Notes: generated from the sequence alone by a model not told the origin. Shown: positions 24,395 through 33,510, numbered from the stretch's first letter. The stretch: 35,936 nt of DNA from Fuchsiella alkaliacetigena (GCF_023227765.1 NZ_JALKBZ010000028.1:1-35936); one strand, 5' to 3'. Made by a program: numbers and translations.

Positions 24395-26878
24395 ATGGAA
24401 GAAGATTATAATTTTAATCAACTCGAGAAAAAATGGCAGCAGTATTGGCAAGAAAATTCTTTATTTGCAAGTGAAGTGGATTTAGATAAACCCAAACACT
24501 ATACATTGGAGATGTTTCCTTATCCTTCGGGTAATTTACATATGGGCCATGTTAGAGTCTACTCTATTGGAGATGTGATTGCTAGATTCAAAAGAATGCA
24601 GGGTTATAATGTACTTCATCCTATGGGTTGGGATGCTTTTGGCTTACCGGCAGAGAATGCCGCTATTAAGCGGGGGATTCATCCTAATGATTGGACTTGG
24701 GATAATATCGAAAATATGAAAACCCAATTGGAGAGCTTAGGTATTAGTTACGATTGGCAACGGGAGCTAGCTACCTGTCATCCTGATTACTATAAATGGA
24801 CGCAGTGGTTATTTCTAAAGCTTTACGAAGAGGACTTAGCCTATCGAGATCGCTCTACGGTAAACTGGTGCTCTAGTTGTGAAACGGTATTGGCTAATGA
24901 GCAGGTGGTTGAGGGAGTTTGTGAACGTTGTGATTCTGAAGTAGTAGCAAAGGACTTAGTGCAGTGGTTTTTTAAAATTACCGAATATGCTGAAGATCTG
25001 TTAGCTGACCATGAGCAATTAAAGGACTGGCCGGAACGAGTTAAGACTATGCAGCAGAACTGGATAGGTCGTAGTGAAGGAGTAGAGATTGAGTTTCCTT
25101 TAGTTGATTTAGAGGAAGAGCTAAAGGTATATACTACTCGACCGGATACTATCTTTGGAGCTACCTATATGGTTTTATCACCGGAACATCCTTTAGTAAA
25201 AGAGTTAATAAAGGGTAAAGAGCAGGAGCAGGAAGTATTGGACTTTGTAGCTCAAATGGCTGAACAGGATGAAGAAGAGAGAACCTCTCCTGACTCCGAA
25301 AAGGTGGGAGTCTTTACCGGAGCTTATGCTGTTAATCCTTTAACTGAGGAAGAAATTCCGATTTTAGTAGCTAACTATGTATTGATGGATTACGGTACTG
25401 GGGCTATTATGGCTGTACCGGCTCACGATCAGCGGGACTTTGATTTTGCTAAGAAGTATGACTTAGATATACAAGTAGTAGTTAAGCCGGAAGATAGTGA
25501 TTTGAATAATGATAATATAGAGGAAGCTTATGTTGAGGATGGAATAATGGTTAACTCTGATTTTTTAAATGGCTTAAATGTAGAAGCCGCTTTCGATAAA
25601 ATAGCTGATTATATGGAAGAGAATCAGCTTGGAACTAGAAAGGTTAATTATCGTTTAAGAGACTGGTTAGTTTCCCGACAGCGTTACTGGGGGACGCCAA
25701 TTCCTATTATTTACTGTGCAGAGTGCGGAATAGTTCCGGTTCCTGAAAGAGATTTACCAGTTGAGCTGCCTACTGATGTGGAGTTTGATGGAGGTGGAGG
25801 CTCTCCTTTAGAGGACGTAAAGGACTTTGTAGAGACTGACTGTCCGGAATGTGGGCGAGCTGCTCAGCGAGAAACCGATACTATGGATACCTTTGTGGAC
25901 TCTTCTTGGTACTTTTTGCGTTATGCTGATGCTGGCAATGAAGAGCAGATTTTTGATTCCCAAAAGGTTAATTACTGGCTGAATGTAGATCAGTACATTG
26001 GTGGAATTGAACATGCTATTTTGCATTTATTATATGCTCGCTTCTTTATGAAGTTTATTAATGATTTAGGATTAGTTACTGCTGAAGAACCTTTTGAGAG
26101 ACTTTTAGCTCAGGGAATGGTTTTAAAAGACGGAGCTAAGATGTCTAAGTCTAAAGGTAATGTAGTAGATCCGATGGATATTATTGCCAACTATGGAGCT
26201 GATACAGCTAGACTCTTTATTCTCTTTGCTGCACCGCCGGAAAAGGACTTGGAGTGGAGTGAAGAAGGAGTAGAGGGAGCTTCTAGATTTTTGAGTCGAG
26301 TTTGGCGAGTTGCTGCTAAGTATGTAGAGCAGATTAAGGAGCTTGACTTAGCTGAGCTGGAATTGAATAACTTAAACAAGCTGGAAAAGGAGCTCCAGCG
26401 CGAAGTACATCAGGCAGTTAAGAAGGTGACGGAGGATTTAGACGAAAGAAAGAACTTCAATACAGCTATTAGTGCTATTATGGAACTGGTAAATGCGATT
26501 TACTCTTACTTGGATGGTGTTGCTGAAGAGAACTTAGAGCTTTTAGCTGCAGCTATTAAGACTACGGTGTTGTTGTTAGCACCTTTTGCTCCTCATTTGA
26601 CAGAGGAGATTTGGTCTCAACTGGAGTTAGCAGGAAGTGTTCATCAACAGGATTGGCCGGATTACGAAGAGGAAGTTTTGCAGAAGGATGAAGTAGAAAT
26701 TGTAGTGCAGATTAACGGGAAGGTACGGGATAGAGTAGAGGTAGCGGCCGATATTGCTGAGGAAGAGTTGAAAGAGGTAGTAAAGGAGCAGGATAAGGTG
26801 CAGGGCTATTTGGAGGATAAAGAAGTAGTGAAGACTATAGTTGTTCCTCAGAAGCTAGTTAATTTGGTGATTAAGTAA
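24395..26878 (+). CDS. leuS: Leucyl-tRNA synthetase
   Basis: Class I aminoacyl-tRNA synthetase charging tRNA-Leu, 827 residues, normal bacterial length. The HIGH motif is HMGH (49-52, within [13 protein letters not shown]) and the KMSKS loop is intact at 582-586. A zinc-type CSSC...CERC insert near residue 170, the editing domain ([37 protein letters not shown]) and the C-terminal tRNA-binding domain are all present. ATG 24395 is preceded at seven bases by GGAGGAGG; an in-frame ATG at 24362 lies in the terminator's U tract and lacks a ribosome site. Expression is probably controlled by the leader just upstream. Confidence 0.97.
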   Translation: MEEDYNFNQLEKKWQQYWQENSLFASEVDLDKPKHYTLEMFPYPSGNLHMGHVRVYSIGDVIARFKRMQGYNVLHPMGWDAFGLPAENAAIKRGIHPNDWTWDNIENMKTQLESLGISYDWQRELATCHPDYYKWTQWLFLKLYEEDLAYRDRSTVNWCSSCETVLANEQVVEGVCERCDSEVVAKDLVQWFFKITEYAEDLLADHEQLKDWPERVKTMQQNWIGRSEGVEIEFPLVDLEEELKVYTTRPDTIFGATYMVLSPEHPLVKELIKGKEQEQEVLDFVAQMAEQDEEERTSPDSEKVGVFTGAYAVNPLTEEEIPILVANYVLMDYGTGAIMAVPAHDQRDFDFAKKYDLDIQVVVKPEDSDLNNDNIEEAYVEDGIMVNSDFLNGLNVEAAFDKIADYMEENQLGTRKVNYRLRDWLVSRQRYWGTPIPIIYCAECGIVPVPERDLPVELPTDVEFDGGGGSPLEDVKDFVETDCPECGRAAQRETDTMDTFVDSSWYFLRYADAGNEEQIFDSQKVNYWLNVDQYIGGIEHAILHLLYARFFMKFINDLGLVTAEEPFERLLAQGMVLKDGAKMSKSKGNVVDPMDIIANYGADTARLFILFAAPPEKDLEWSEEGVEGASRFLSRVWRVAAKYVEQIKELDLAELELNNLNKLEKELQREVHQAVKKVTEDLDERKNFNTAISAIMELVNAIYSYLDGVAEENLELLAAAIKTTVLLLAPFAPHLTEEIWSQLELAGSVHQQDWPDYEEEVLQKDEVEIVVQINGKVRDRVEVAADIAEEELKEVVKEQDKVQGYLEDKEVVKTIVVPQKLVNLVIK

Positions 26879-26910
26879 TTAAAACTTAAAATTTAGTTTG
26901 AGGACTTAGG

Positions 26911-26950
26911 GCCCGTTTATTGTCTAACCAACAATGAACGGGCTTAGTTA
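26911..26950 (+). terminator. Hairpin terminator after leuS
   Basis: A 13-bp stem (26911-26923 with 26931-26943, one G-T pair) with a seven-base loop, 32 bp past the leuS stop. The tract after it (TTAGTTATATATT) is only moderately T-rich. The stem base contains GGGCCC. Confidence 0.7.
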
Positions 26951-27134
26951 TATATTATATAGTCAACAGTTTATAGTGTATAATGTATAGTTAAGTTCAA
27001 GTTCTAAAAAAATCAATATAAAAATATTGTGAAGTAACAATTTTTGTTAAAAAATTAGTTTTCTTGCAGGAAATTAATAACATATAAGAGAAATAGAAGA
27101 CTATAAAGTTTATTTTATGAAAGGGGGCCCAGAA

Positions 27135-27821
27135 ATGTTGAAGTTTACTAAGCGGGAAGAACTAATTTTATTAGTGGTTGTGGTTACTCTTTTATTGGGA
27201 AGCGGGATATTAGTCGTTAATTATCTGCGACGAGGGTCAGGGATGGAGTTTGTAGCTAATGATATTGAGGAAGAATTAGCAGGTAAGCAGACTGAGGATG
27301 AACTGGCAACAGAGACAGAAAGGGAGCAAGTAGAGGAGACTAAGGAGCAGATAATGGTTCAGATTGGGGGAGCTGTTAATAAACCTGGTGTTTATCAGCT
27401 AGAAGTGGATAGTAGGCTTTTTGAGTTGATAGAGGAGGCAGGTGGTCCTAGCGCAAAAGCCGATTTGGATAATGTTAATCTAGTTAAAAGGTTAAGTGAT
27501 AGTGAGCAGATAGTTATTCCTGAAAAAACAGTTGAAGAGGAGCAGCGAGAGGAAGTTGCGGTAGAGGAGAGTGAGAGGGAGGAAAGTGTGGAAACTGAAC
27601 CTATAACTTCAACAGCAAAAGATACTGATAAAGTAGATTTAAATAACGCTTCACAAACTGAATTGGAAGAGTTGCAGGGAGTGGGCCCGGTTACCGCCCA
27701 AAATATTATAGAATATCGACAAAGTGAGGGAGGTTTTAATAAGATAGAGGAGATTAAAGAAGTTTCAGGAGTTGGAGAAGTGACTTATCAACAGATTAAA
27801 GATGAGTTGCTAGTAAGATGA
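27135..27821 (+). CDS. comEA: Competence DNA receptor ComEA
   Basis: Membrane-anchored receptor that binds double-stranded DNA during uptake. In 228 residues: a transmembrane helix (about 10-30), an acidic linker, an SLBB domain (about 72-132: IMVQIGGAVNKPGVYQL...), a second acidic linker and a C-terminal double helix-hairpin-helix domain (about 168-228: VDLNNASQTELEELQGVGPVTAQNIIEYR... VSGVGEVTYQQIKDEL). ATG 27135 follows AAAGGGGG by seven bases; an in-frame ATG at 27117 precedes that site. Its stop overlaps the comEC ATG (ATGA). The pair implies retained DNA-uptake ability, or use of ComEA/EC for DNA scavenging. Confidence 0.95.
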   Translation: MLKFTKREELILLVVVVTLLLGSGILVVNYLRRGSGMEFVANDIEEELAGKQTEDELATETEREQVEETKEQIMVQIGGAVNKPGVYQLEVDSRLFELIEEAGGPSAKADLDNVNLVKRLSDSEQIVIPEKTVEEEQREEVAVEESEREESVETEPITSTAKDTDKVDLNNASQTELEELQGVGPVTAQNIIEYRQSEGGFNKIEEIKEVSGVGEVTYQQIKDELLVR

Positions 27822-30145
27822 ATTGGGCCCTAAGTAAGACTCCTTTTTTAGTGGTTTTAGTAGCTCTTATTTTAGGTATTATAGTTGGGGTGAATTTAAG
27901 CTTGGTAATTCCGTTATTGATAAGTTTTTTAATAGCTTTACTAGCTGTAACTATAGTTTGTTGGTACTATGAAGCAAAGTTGACCAAATACTTGCTAGTA
28001 GTATTGATTTTTATCCTGGGGATTATTTTGATTCAAAGTGCTGAGTATAAGTATCAGGCTTCAGAATCCATAGTTAATTATACGGCCCAGGAGGTAGAAC
28101 TGGAAGCAGTAGTAATAGACTCCAGTCGTGACTGGTCAGGAGAGTATCAGTATACTCTGCAGCCTTTACAAGTAGTTGATGCTGCTCAAGAGGTGAACTA
28201 TGGTCAGGTTTTGATGCAGTTGTCCTCAGCAGCGGAGGTTTATGATTATGGAGAGCGTTTAAAAGTTAAAGGTAGCTTAGAGAAGCCGCCTACTAATAGA
28301 AATCCAGGTGCTTTTTCTTATCGGGACTATTTGCAGCGAGAAGGAGTTTATGCCTTATTAAGAGAACCTCAGCAGATAACTCGCCAGGGTCAGCAAGGGA
28401 ATCCTTTAATGCGAAGGGCTTTATTGCTAAAGGAGCATAGCCAGGAGATTATTCGGCAGACTATGGAAGTACCTTATAGCTCTTTGCTTAAGGGTTTGTT
28501 GTTAGGAGAAAGGGATTTGGTTCCGCCGGAGATTAATGAAGACTTCAATGAACTAGGTTTTAGTTATCTGCTGGTAGTTTCTGGTTTTCATATTGGTTTA
28601 TTGGTCTTAATTTTAAATAGTATTTGTCGAGGTTTTAAGCTGCCTCAGTTGGGGATAGATTTGGCTTCAGTGCTGTTGATAATAGTTTATATAGTAATTA
28701 CCGGTGGTCATCCTTCGGTTTTAAGGGCCGGTTTAGTAATAATTCTTTATATCTTAGGTAGAGTTTGGAATCGTTCTGTTAATATTTATAATATTTTAAG
28801 CTTAGTAGCAGTAGTGATCTTAGTTTATAATCCTTATCTAATTTTTCAGGTGGGCTTTCAGCTCTCCTTTACCATAGTTTTAGTAATTATTTATCTAACA
28901 CCTACTTTAAGTCGCTATTTATCTTTCTTGCCTAAGTTTATAGCTTACAGTATCTCTGCTTCCTTAGCAGCTCAATTAGGAGCTTTACCAATTTTGGCTT
29001 ATCACTTTAATCAAATTTCATTGGTGCCGATTTTAGGTAATTTATTATTAATGCCGGTAGTTAGTTTGATTATCTTTTTTGGTTTTTTATCACTTTTATT
29101 GGGTAGTATTCATTTAGTTTTTGCTCAACTGTTAAATAATTTTAGTACCTTGTTATCGATATTGTTATTGGAAATAGTAGAGTTTTTAAAAAACTTTGAT
29201 TGGCTAATTTTTAAGCTAGTTAGACCCCATTACTTATCTATTGCTCTCTATTACTTTTTGCTTTATCAATTAAAAGAGATAGCCAGACCAAGTATTATTC
29301 CTTACTTTAGACGGCGTTCTAAAAGAATTGTGGCTTCTTTATTGGCAGTTTGTATGGTATTCTTGTTTTTTCAAGTAAGTATTATTTTTAACGATCAGTT
29401 GAAGACAGTGGTTTTAGATGTAGGTCAGGGAGATGCTACCTTTTTAAGTCTGCCTAGTGGAGAAAATATTTTAGTTGATGGCGGGCCCGATGATGATATA
29501 GTAGCTGATTTTTTGTATCAAAATGGAGTGCGCAGGGTGGATTTAATGGTGGTTACTCACTTTCATTATGATCATTACCAGGGATTTTTTAGGGTTTTGG
29601 AAGAGTTTAACGTAGGCCTAGTTTTGATTCCGGAACCTGTTTTGGAGAATCAGTATATTGATGACTTTTTTGATTTATTAGCTAGCCGGGAACAGGATTA
29701 TCAGTTAGTTAATCAGCCGGGTAGTATTAGTTTGGCAGATATTAACTTGGATTTTTATCGTTTTACAGGTCAGACTGCTGATGCTAATAATAACTCCATA
29801 GTAACTAAAGTTGATTATGGAGACTTTCAATTGCTTTTAACTGGAGATGCTGAAAAAGAGCTAGAGGAGTATTTAGTAGAGCAGCAGTTCAAATTGGAAA
29901 GTGATGTGTTAAGAGTAGCTCACCACGGTAGTAACACTTCCAGTACTAAGGAGTTTTTAAGAGAGGTGCAGGCTGAGGTCGCTATTATTTCGGCTGGGCG
30001 CTGGAACCCTTACGGTCATCCTCATCCGGAAGTGGTAGCTAGATTAAAAAACAAGGGTAAAAAGGTTTTAAAAACTAAATCAGTAGGAGCTATTATTATT
30101 AAAAGTGATAGCAACTCTTATACTTTGCAGAAGGTGGGTGGTTAA
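27818..30145 (+). CDS. comEC: Competence DNA channel protein ComEC/Rec2
   Basis: Polytopic protein that moves single-stranded DNA across the membrane. It has 775 residues: N-terminal helices with an external DUF4131/OB-like domain (about 30-190), the Competence membrane domain (about 220-500: LLLGERDLVPPEINEDFNELGFSYLLVVSGFHIGLL), and a C-terminal metallo-beta-lactamase domain (about 525-775: DVGQGDAT from 534, HFHYDH at 581-586, LRVAHHGSNTSS). The zinc-ligand motif HxHxDH is intact, so the nuclease domain may be active. Full length with no frameshift. Coupled to comEA by a 4-bp overlap. Confidence 0.95.
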   Translation: MNWALSKTPFLVVLVALILGIIVGVNLSLVIPLLISFLIALLAVTIVCWYYEAKLTKYLLVVLIFILGIILIQSAEYKYQASESIVNYTAQEVELEAVVIDSSRDWSGEYQYTLQPLQVVDAAQEVNYGQVLMQLSSAAEVYDYGERLKVKGSLEKPPTNRNPGAFSYRDYLQREGVYALLREPQQITRQGQQGNPLMRRALLLKEHSQEIIRQTMEVPYSSLLKGLLLGERDLVPPEINEDFNELGFSYLLVVSGFHIGLLVLILNSICRGFKLPQLGIDLASVLLIIVYIVITGGHPSVLRAGLVIILYILGRVWNRSVNIYNILSLVAVVILVYNPYLIFQVGFQLSFTIVLVIIYLTPTLSRYLSFLPKFIAYSISASLAAQLGALPILAYHFNQISLVPILGNLLLMPVVSLIIFFGFLSLLLGSIHLVFAQLLNNFSTLLSILLLEIVEFLKNFDWLIFKLVRPHYLSIALYYFLLYQLKEIARPSIIPYFRRRSKRIVASLLAVCMVFLFFQVSIIFNDQLKTVVLDVGQGDATFLSLPSGENILVDGGPDDDIVADFLYQNGVRRVDLMVVTHFHYDHYQGFFRVLEEFNVGLVLIPEPVLENQYIDDFFDLLASREQDYQLVNQPGSISLADINLDFYRFTGQTADANNNSIVTKVDYGDFQLLLTGDAEKELEEYLVEQQFKLESDVLRVAHHGSNTSSTKEFLREVQAEVAIISAGRWNPYGHPHPEVVARLKNKGKKVLKTKSVGAIIIKSDSNSYTLQKVGG

Positions 30146-30166
30146 TTTATAACCACCTATTTTTTA
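30137..30166 (+). terminator. Terminator after comEC
   Basis: A perfect 8-bp stem, GGTGGTTA with TAACCACC, with a five-base loop and TATTTTTTA after it. The comEC stop codon lies within the hairpin. Confidence 0.8.
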
Positions 30167-30213
30167 TTTGCACAAATTTTTATTAAAAGCCATACTATAT
30201 AGTAAATTTGCTA

Positions 30214-30235
30214 AATGTTAACTGTAGTTAACATT
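30214..30235. promoter_or_regulatory. Perfect 22-bp dyad operator before the metal transporter
   Basis: Two perfect 10-base arms, AATGTTAACT and AGTTAACATT, flank GT. It lies 28 bp before the binding-protein start, just downstream of a weak promoter (TTGCAC at 30168, CATACT/TACTAT near 30191-30198). It is the obvious binding site for the DtxR/MntR-type repressor encoded at 32843-33286, but that pairing is inference. Confidence 0.65.
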
Positions 30236-30262
30236 CAATTACTTAAGAGGAGGTTGATTAGA

Positions 30263-31177
30263 TTGTTTGGAAAGTTTAAGCAGGGCTTAGTAGTGTTGTT
30301 AGTGCTTGCTTTAGTTTTTGCTTTAAGTGGGCCCGCTTTAGCTAACGAGAAAGTAAACGCAGTGGCTACTTATTCCATTGTCTATGACTTAGTTAAGAGT
30401 GTGGGCGGAGAACGAGTTGAGGTGGAGAGTATAGTTCCGGTAGGAGCTGCTCCCGAAGAGTACAGTCCGGTGCCAGCGGATATGTTGAAAGTAGCTGAAG
30501 CAGAGATTGTTTTTTATAATGGTTTTGGCATAGAGCGGTGGTTTGAAGAGTTAATAGACAGTGTTGCTTCGGAGCAGATGAGAGTTAAGACTATTGAGGG
30601 AGTAGAACCTTTTTACTTAGGAGATAGCAGTTTTAAGGGTGAGCCTGATCCTCATGCTTGGTTTAACCCTATTTTAATTAGAGACTATTACGTGTCTAAC
30701 ATTAAAGAAGCTTTGATTGAAATCGATCCAGAGGGAGCTGATTATTATCAAGAAAGAGCTACAGAATATCAGCAGCAGCTTACTGAGTTACATGAATGGA
30801 TTGAAGAAGAGTTAGCTCAATTAGAACCGGAAGATAGAGTGTTGATTACTAGCGAAGGAGCTTTTCGCTACTTCTGTGAAACATATGATTTTGAGGAAGG
30901 CTTTATCTGGGAAATTAATGCTCATGAAGAAGGGACTCCCCAGCAGATTGCAGAGCTAATTATGCAGATTAGAAATATGGAGGTAGCAGCTGTCTTTACC
31001 GAGTCCAGTGTAGACTCTAGGCCTATGGAAAGGGTAGCCGAGGAAACAGGGGTTTCTATCGGCGGAGTGCTTTACTCTGATTCCTTAGGCAGTCCGGATA
31101 GTGAAGCCGCTACTTATTTGGAAATGATGGAGTATAATGTGAATACTATTGTTGAGGCTTTAAAGGGAGGTAGTTAA
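30263..31177 (+). CDS. Manganese/zinc-type ABC transporter binding lipoprotein-like protein
   Basis: Extracytoplasmic metal-binding protein (cluster A-I, TroA/PsaA/ZnuA family), 304 residues. The start is TTG 30263, nine bases after AGGAGG, giving a clean signal peptide (FGKFKQGLVVLLVLALVFALSGPALA). There is no lipobox cysteine, so anchoring is not shown. Of the four expected ligands, His131 (DPHAWFNP), Glu198 (TSEGAFRYF) and Asp273 (YSDSLGSP) are present, but the usual first His in DPHEYxP is Glu65 (APEEYSPVP). Glu at the third site and the absence of a His-rich loop favour Mn or Fe over Zn. ATPase and permease genes follow directly. Confidence 0.88.
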   Translation: MFGKFKQGLVVLLVLALVFALSGPALANEKVNAVATYSIVYDLVKSVGGERVEVESIVPVGAAPEEYSPVPADMLKVAEAEIVFYNGFGIERWFEELIDSVASEQMRVKTIEGVEPFYLGDSSFKGEPDPHAWFNPILIRDYYVSNIKEALIEIDPEGADYYQERATEYQQQLTELHEWIEEELAQLEPEDRVLITSEGAFRYFCETYDFEEGFIWEINAHEEGTPQQIAELIMQIRNMEVAAVFTESSVDSRPMERVAEETGVSIGGVLYSDSLGSPDSEAATYLEMMEYNVNTIVEALKGGS

Positions 31178-31178
31178 T

Positions 31179-31931
31179 ATGGAAGCAGTAGTTGAATTAG
31201 AAGAGGTAACGGTTTCTTATAATGAGGAACCGGTATTAAAAGAAGTAAGTTTTAGCATTTCCCAAGGAGAAAAGGTAGGTATTATCGGCCCCAATGGGGC
31301 CGGTAAGTCTACTTTGATTAAGGCTATTATGGGTTTGTTGGCTGTAGACCAAGGAAATATTAAGGTTTTAGGTGGTTCGATTGATGAAAATAGAAAAAAA
31401 GTAGCTTATATTCCTCAAAAAGAGAAGATTGATTGGGACTTTCCAATTTCAGTAGAGGAAGTAGTAATGATGGGCCGCTATGCTCACCTAGGACTATTTA
31501 AAAGACCTCAAAAAGAAGATCGACAGTTAGTAAACAAATCTTTAGAGGAAGTTGGAATGGCAGAGTATAAAGAGCGGCAGCTGGGAAAACTTTCCGGCGG
31601 ACAGAAGCAGAGGGTTTTTTTAGCTCGGGCCCTAGCTCAAGGAGCCGAAATTTTACTACTAGATGAACCTTTTGCAGGAGTAGACCAGACTACTCAGGAA
31701 GCTATCTATGCTTTATTAGCAGAAATCTCCGAGCAAGGAAAAACAGTGATAGTAGTTAATCACGATTTAAAAAGAGTTGAAGAATACTTTGAAAACTTAG
31801 TTTTAATTAATCAGCGCTTGATTGCCTATGGAACTGCTGAGACAGTATTTACACACCAGCATTTACAAGAAGCTTTTACTACTACCCAAAAGACTAAGTC
31901 TGCCCAAAAAGAGCTGGTGGTGATAGGATGA
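31179..31931 (+). CDS. Metal ABC transporter ATPase
   Basis: ATP-binding subunit driving metal import, 250 residues. Walker A GPNGAGKS (37-44), Q-loop YIPQKEKIDWDFPISVEEVV (typical of manganese/zinc importers of the MntB/TroB/ZnuC group), signature LSGGQKQRVFLARALAQ, Walker B ILLLDEPFAGVD and switch VNHD are all present. It starts one base after the binding-protein stop and overlaps the permease by four bases, so the three are one operon. Metal specificity cannot be read from this subunit. Confidence 0.93.
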   Translation: MEAVVELEEVTVSYNEEPVLKEVSFSISQGEKVGIIGPNGAGKSTLIKAIMGLLAVDQGNIKVLGGSIDENRKKVAYIPQKEKIDWDFPISVEEVVMMGRYAHLGLFKRPQKEDRQLVNKSLEEVGMAEYKERQLGKLSGGQKQRVFLARALAQGAEILLLDEPFAGVDQTTQEAIYALLAEISEQGKTVIVVNHDLKRVEEYFENLVLINQRLIAYGTAETVFTHQHLQEAFTTTQKTKSAQKELVVIG

Positions 31932-32782
31932 TAGAACAGTTAAGTATTTGGCTTTTAGAACCTATGGAGTATACCTTTATGCAGCGGGCCTTAATAGCTT
32001 CGTTGATAGTAGGCATTAACTGTGGAGCTTTAGGAAGTATCTTAATTTTGAAAAGACTGGCCTTAATGGGTGATGCTATAGCTCATGCAGTTTTACCAGG
32101 AGTAGCCATAGCTTACTTAATCGGGATTAACTTTTTTTGGGGAGCAGTGACTACAGGAGTAATTACTGCTTTAGCTATTGGTTTTGTTACTGAACATAGT
32201 AAGATCAAAGAGGATTCAGCTATTGGAATTATGTTCAGTGCTGCTTTTGCCTTAGGAATTTTAATAATGAGCAATATTCACACTGGAGTTGATCTTTTTC
32301 ATATTCTTTTTGGGAATGTATTAGGAGTTTCGGCTGGTGATCTGAAGTTGATAGCTATCTTAGCTTTATTAGTGATTACATTGATTATTCTCTTTTTTAA
32401 AGAGTTAAAGCTTTTCATTTTTGACCATATACTAGCTCGTTCTATTGGTTTGCCTACTAGCTTGATTCATTATTTATTAATGCTAATGCTTTCTTTGACG
32501 GTAGTTGCTTCGCTACAGACGGTAGGTATTGTTTTAGTAGTAGCGATGTTGATTACTCCTGGAGCTACTGCCTATTTACTAGTAAATAGACTATCTACAA
32601 TGATGGTCTTAGCTGCCTTTTTTGGTTTGATTTCGGCAGTAATTGGACTGTACCTATCTTTCTATCTAAATGTAGCTTCTGGGGCAGCTATAGTAGTAGT
32701 GGCTACTATTTTCTTTTTGTTAGCCTTATTTTTGTCACCTAAAGAAGGGATTTTAACTACTAAAAAAATATTTGGGAATTAG
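31928..32782 (+). CDS. Metal ABC transporter permease (ABC-3 family)
   Basis: Membrane subunit of the metal importer, 284 residues with eight or nine hydrophobic helices. The family motif RLALMGDAIAHAVLPGVAIAYL near the N-terminus and the loop DHILARSIGLPTSLIHYLL are characteristic of the MntC/TroC/ZnuB family. ATGA overlap with the ATPase gene shows translational coupling. It ends at a bidirectional terminator facing the repressor gene. Confidence 0.93.
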   Translation: MIEQLSIWLLEPMEYTFMQRALIASLIVGINCGALGSILILKRLALMGDAIAHAVLPGVAIAYLIGINFFWGAVTTGVITALAIGFVTEHSKIKEDSAIGIMFSAAFALGILIMSNIHTGVDLFHILFGNVLGVSAGDLKLIAILALLVITLIILFFKELKLFIFDHILARSIGLPTSLIHYLLMLMLSLTVVASLQTVGIVLVVAMLITPGATAYLLVNRLSTMMVLAAFFGLISAVIGLYLSFYLNVASGAAIVVVATIFFLLALFLSPKEGILTTKKIFGN

Positions 32783-32798
32783 ATATATCTAGAATAGC

Positions 32799-32845
32799 TA
32801 AACCTTTTCAGTTAGATCTTATTTTGATTTAGCTGAAGAGGTTTA
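32799..32845. terminator. Bidirectional hairpin between permease and mntR
   Basis: A 20-bp stem with three G-T pairs (32799-32818 with 32826-32845) and a seven-base loop. It contains the stop codon of the minus-strand regulator. U tracts are weak (CTTTGT on plus), so the stem itself may do most of the work. Confidence 0.7.
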
Positions 32846-33286
32846 CTTTGTATTATCCACTGGACTTTGTTTGGTTATTTTATCTTTTTTAAATTTAAAG
32901 AACTTTTGTTGATATTCTGGATGTTTTTTAAAAAACTCTACTAAATGAGTAATTGTCTGCACAGTTTCTTTGGATAAGTAATGCTCCATAGCTTCAGCTT
33001 CTTGTTCTTTATCACACTTACTACCGATTACTTCTAAAAAATCTATTAAAAGTTGATTTCTTCTTACTAAAAAACTACCAAGCTTTAATCCTTTTTTGGT
33101 TAATTCTATATTTTGATAACGTTGATAATTTAAGTATCCTTTTTGATTTAACTTTTTGACAGCCTTAGTTACTGAAGGAAGTGATACGTTTAATTTTAAA
33201 GCTATATCGGTAGGACGAATAAAGCCTTTTTCTTTATAAAAGCGGTAGCTTTCTTCTAAATAGTCTTCTAAGCTTGGGGAAAGCAT
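32843..33286 (-). CDS. mntR: MntR/DtxR-family metal-dependent repressor
   Basis: A 147-residue transcription factor with an N-terminal winged helix (about 1-65: MLSPSLEDYLEESYRF, LNVSLPSVTKAVKKLNQKGYL) and a dimerisation/metal domain (about 75-125). It aligns without gaps to B. subtilis MntR through the first 90 residues. Metal ligands Asp8 and Glu11 are kept, and Glu98, Glu101 and His102 match MntR Glu99, Glu102 and His103. The His77 ligand is Asn77 here (LVRRNQLL against LVYRHELL). It lacks the SH3 domain of long DtxR proteins. Convergent with the metal transporter, it probably represses it through the 22-bp dyad. AGGAG precedes the ATG by ten bases. Confidence 0.88.
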   Translation of the reverse strand: MLSPSLEDYLEESYRFYKEKGFIRPTDIALKLNVSLPSVTKAVKKLNQKGYLNYQRYQNIELTKKGLKLGSFLVRRNQLLIDFLEVIGSKCDKEQEAEAMEHYLSKETVQTITHLVEFFKKHPEYQQKFFKFKKDKITKQSPVDNTK

Positions 33287-33303
33287 AGTTTTTTCGCTCC
33301 TAA

Positions 33304-33322
33304 TTTAAGGATTATCATTATC
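33304..33322 (-). promoter_or_regulatory. Fur-box-like sequence upstream of mntR
   Basis: On the minus strand GATAATGATAATC followed by CTTAAA matches 16 of the 19 positions of the classic Fur box. It lies 18 bp before the mntR start, where a repressor would block expression. A Fur protein is not encoded in this window and AT-richness can produce such matches, so this is a candidate only. Confidence 0.35.
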
Positions 33323-33382
33323 TATATAAAACTATTCAGGGGTAATTTCTATTAGAAGTAAATTGAGGTAAGATTTTCATCT

Positions 33383-33422
33383 TCCAGCTAACTATTAATA
33401 GATCTATTAATAGTTAGCTGGA
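33383..33422. repeat. Perfect 40-bp palindrome with nested dyads
   Basis: A loopless perfect palindrome upstream of mntR. Inside it two copies of the self-complementary decamer CTATTAATAG (33392-33401 and 33404-33413) lie 12 bp apart centre to centre, flanked by arms TCCAGCTAA and TTAGCTGGA. No T tract follows on either strand, so it does not look like a terminator; an operator or extruded/RNA hairpin is more likely. Confidence 0.75.
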
Positions 33423-33459
33423 TAGCGGAGATAAAACTATGTAGTAGTTAGTGAGGTAT

Positions 33460-33489
33460 AGGAGCGGATATGTTTTCATATCCGCTCCT
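33460..33489. terminator. 13-bp hairpin downstream of the first spore-protein gene
   Basis: A perfect GC-containing stem (33460-33472 with 33477-33489) and TTTT loop, 22 bp beyond the stop of the minus-strand gene ending at 33511. The U tract is missing on the minus strand and weak on the plus strand, so it may be a transcript-end-stabilising hairpin rather than a classical terminator. Confidence 0.55.
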
Positions 33490-33510
33490 GAATTTATTTT
33501 TAATCCTTAA

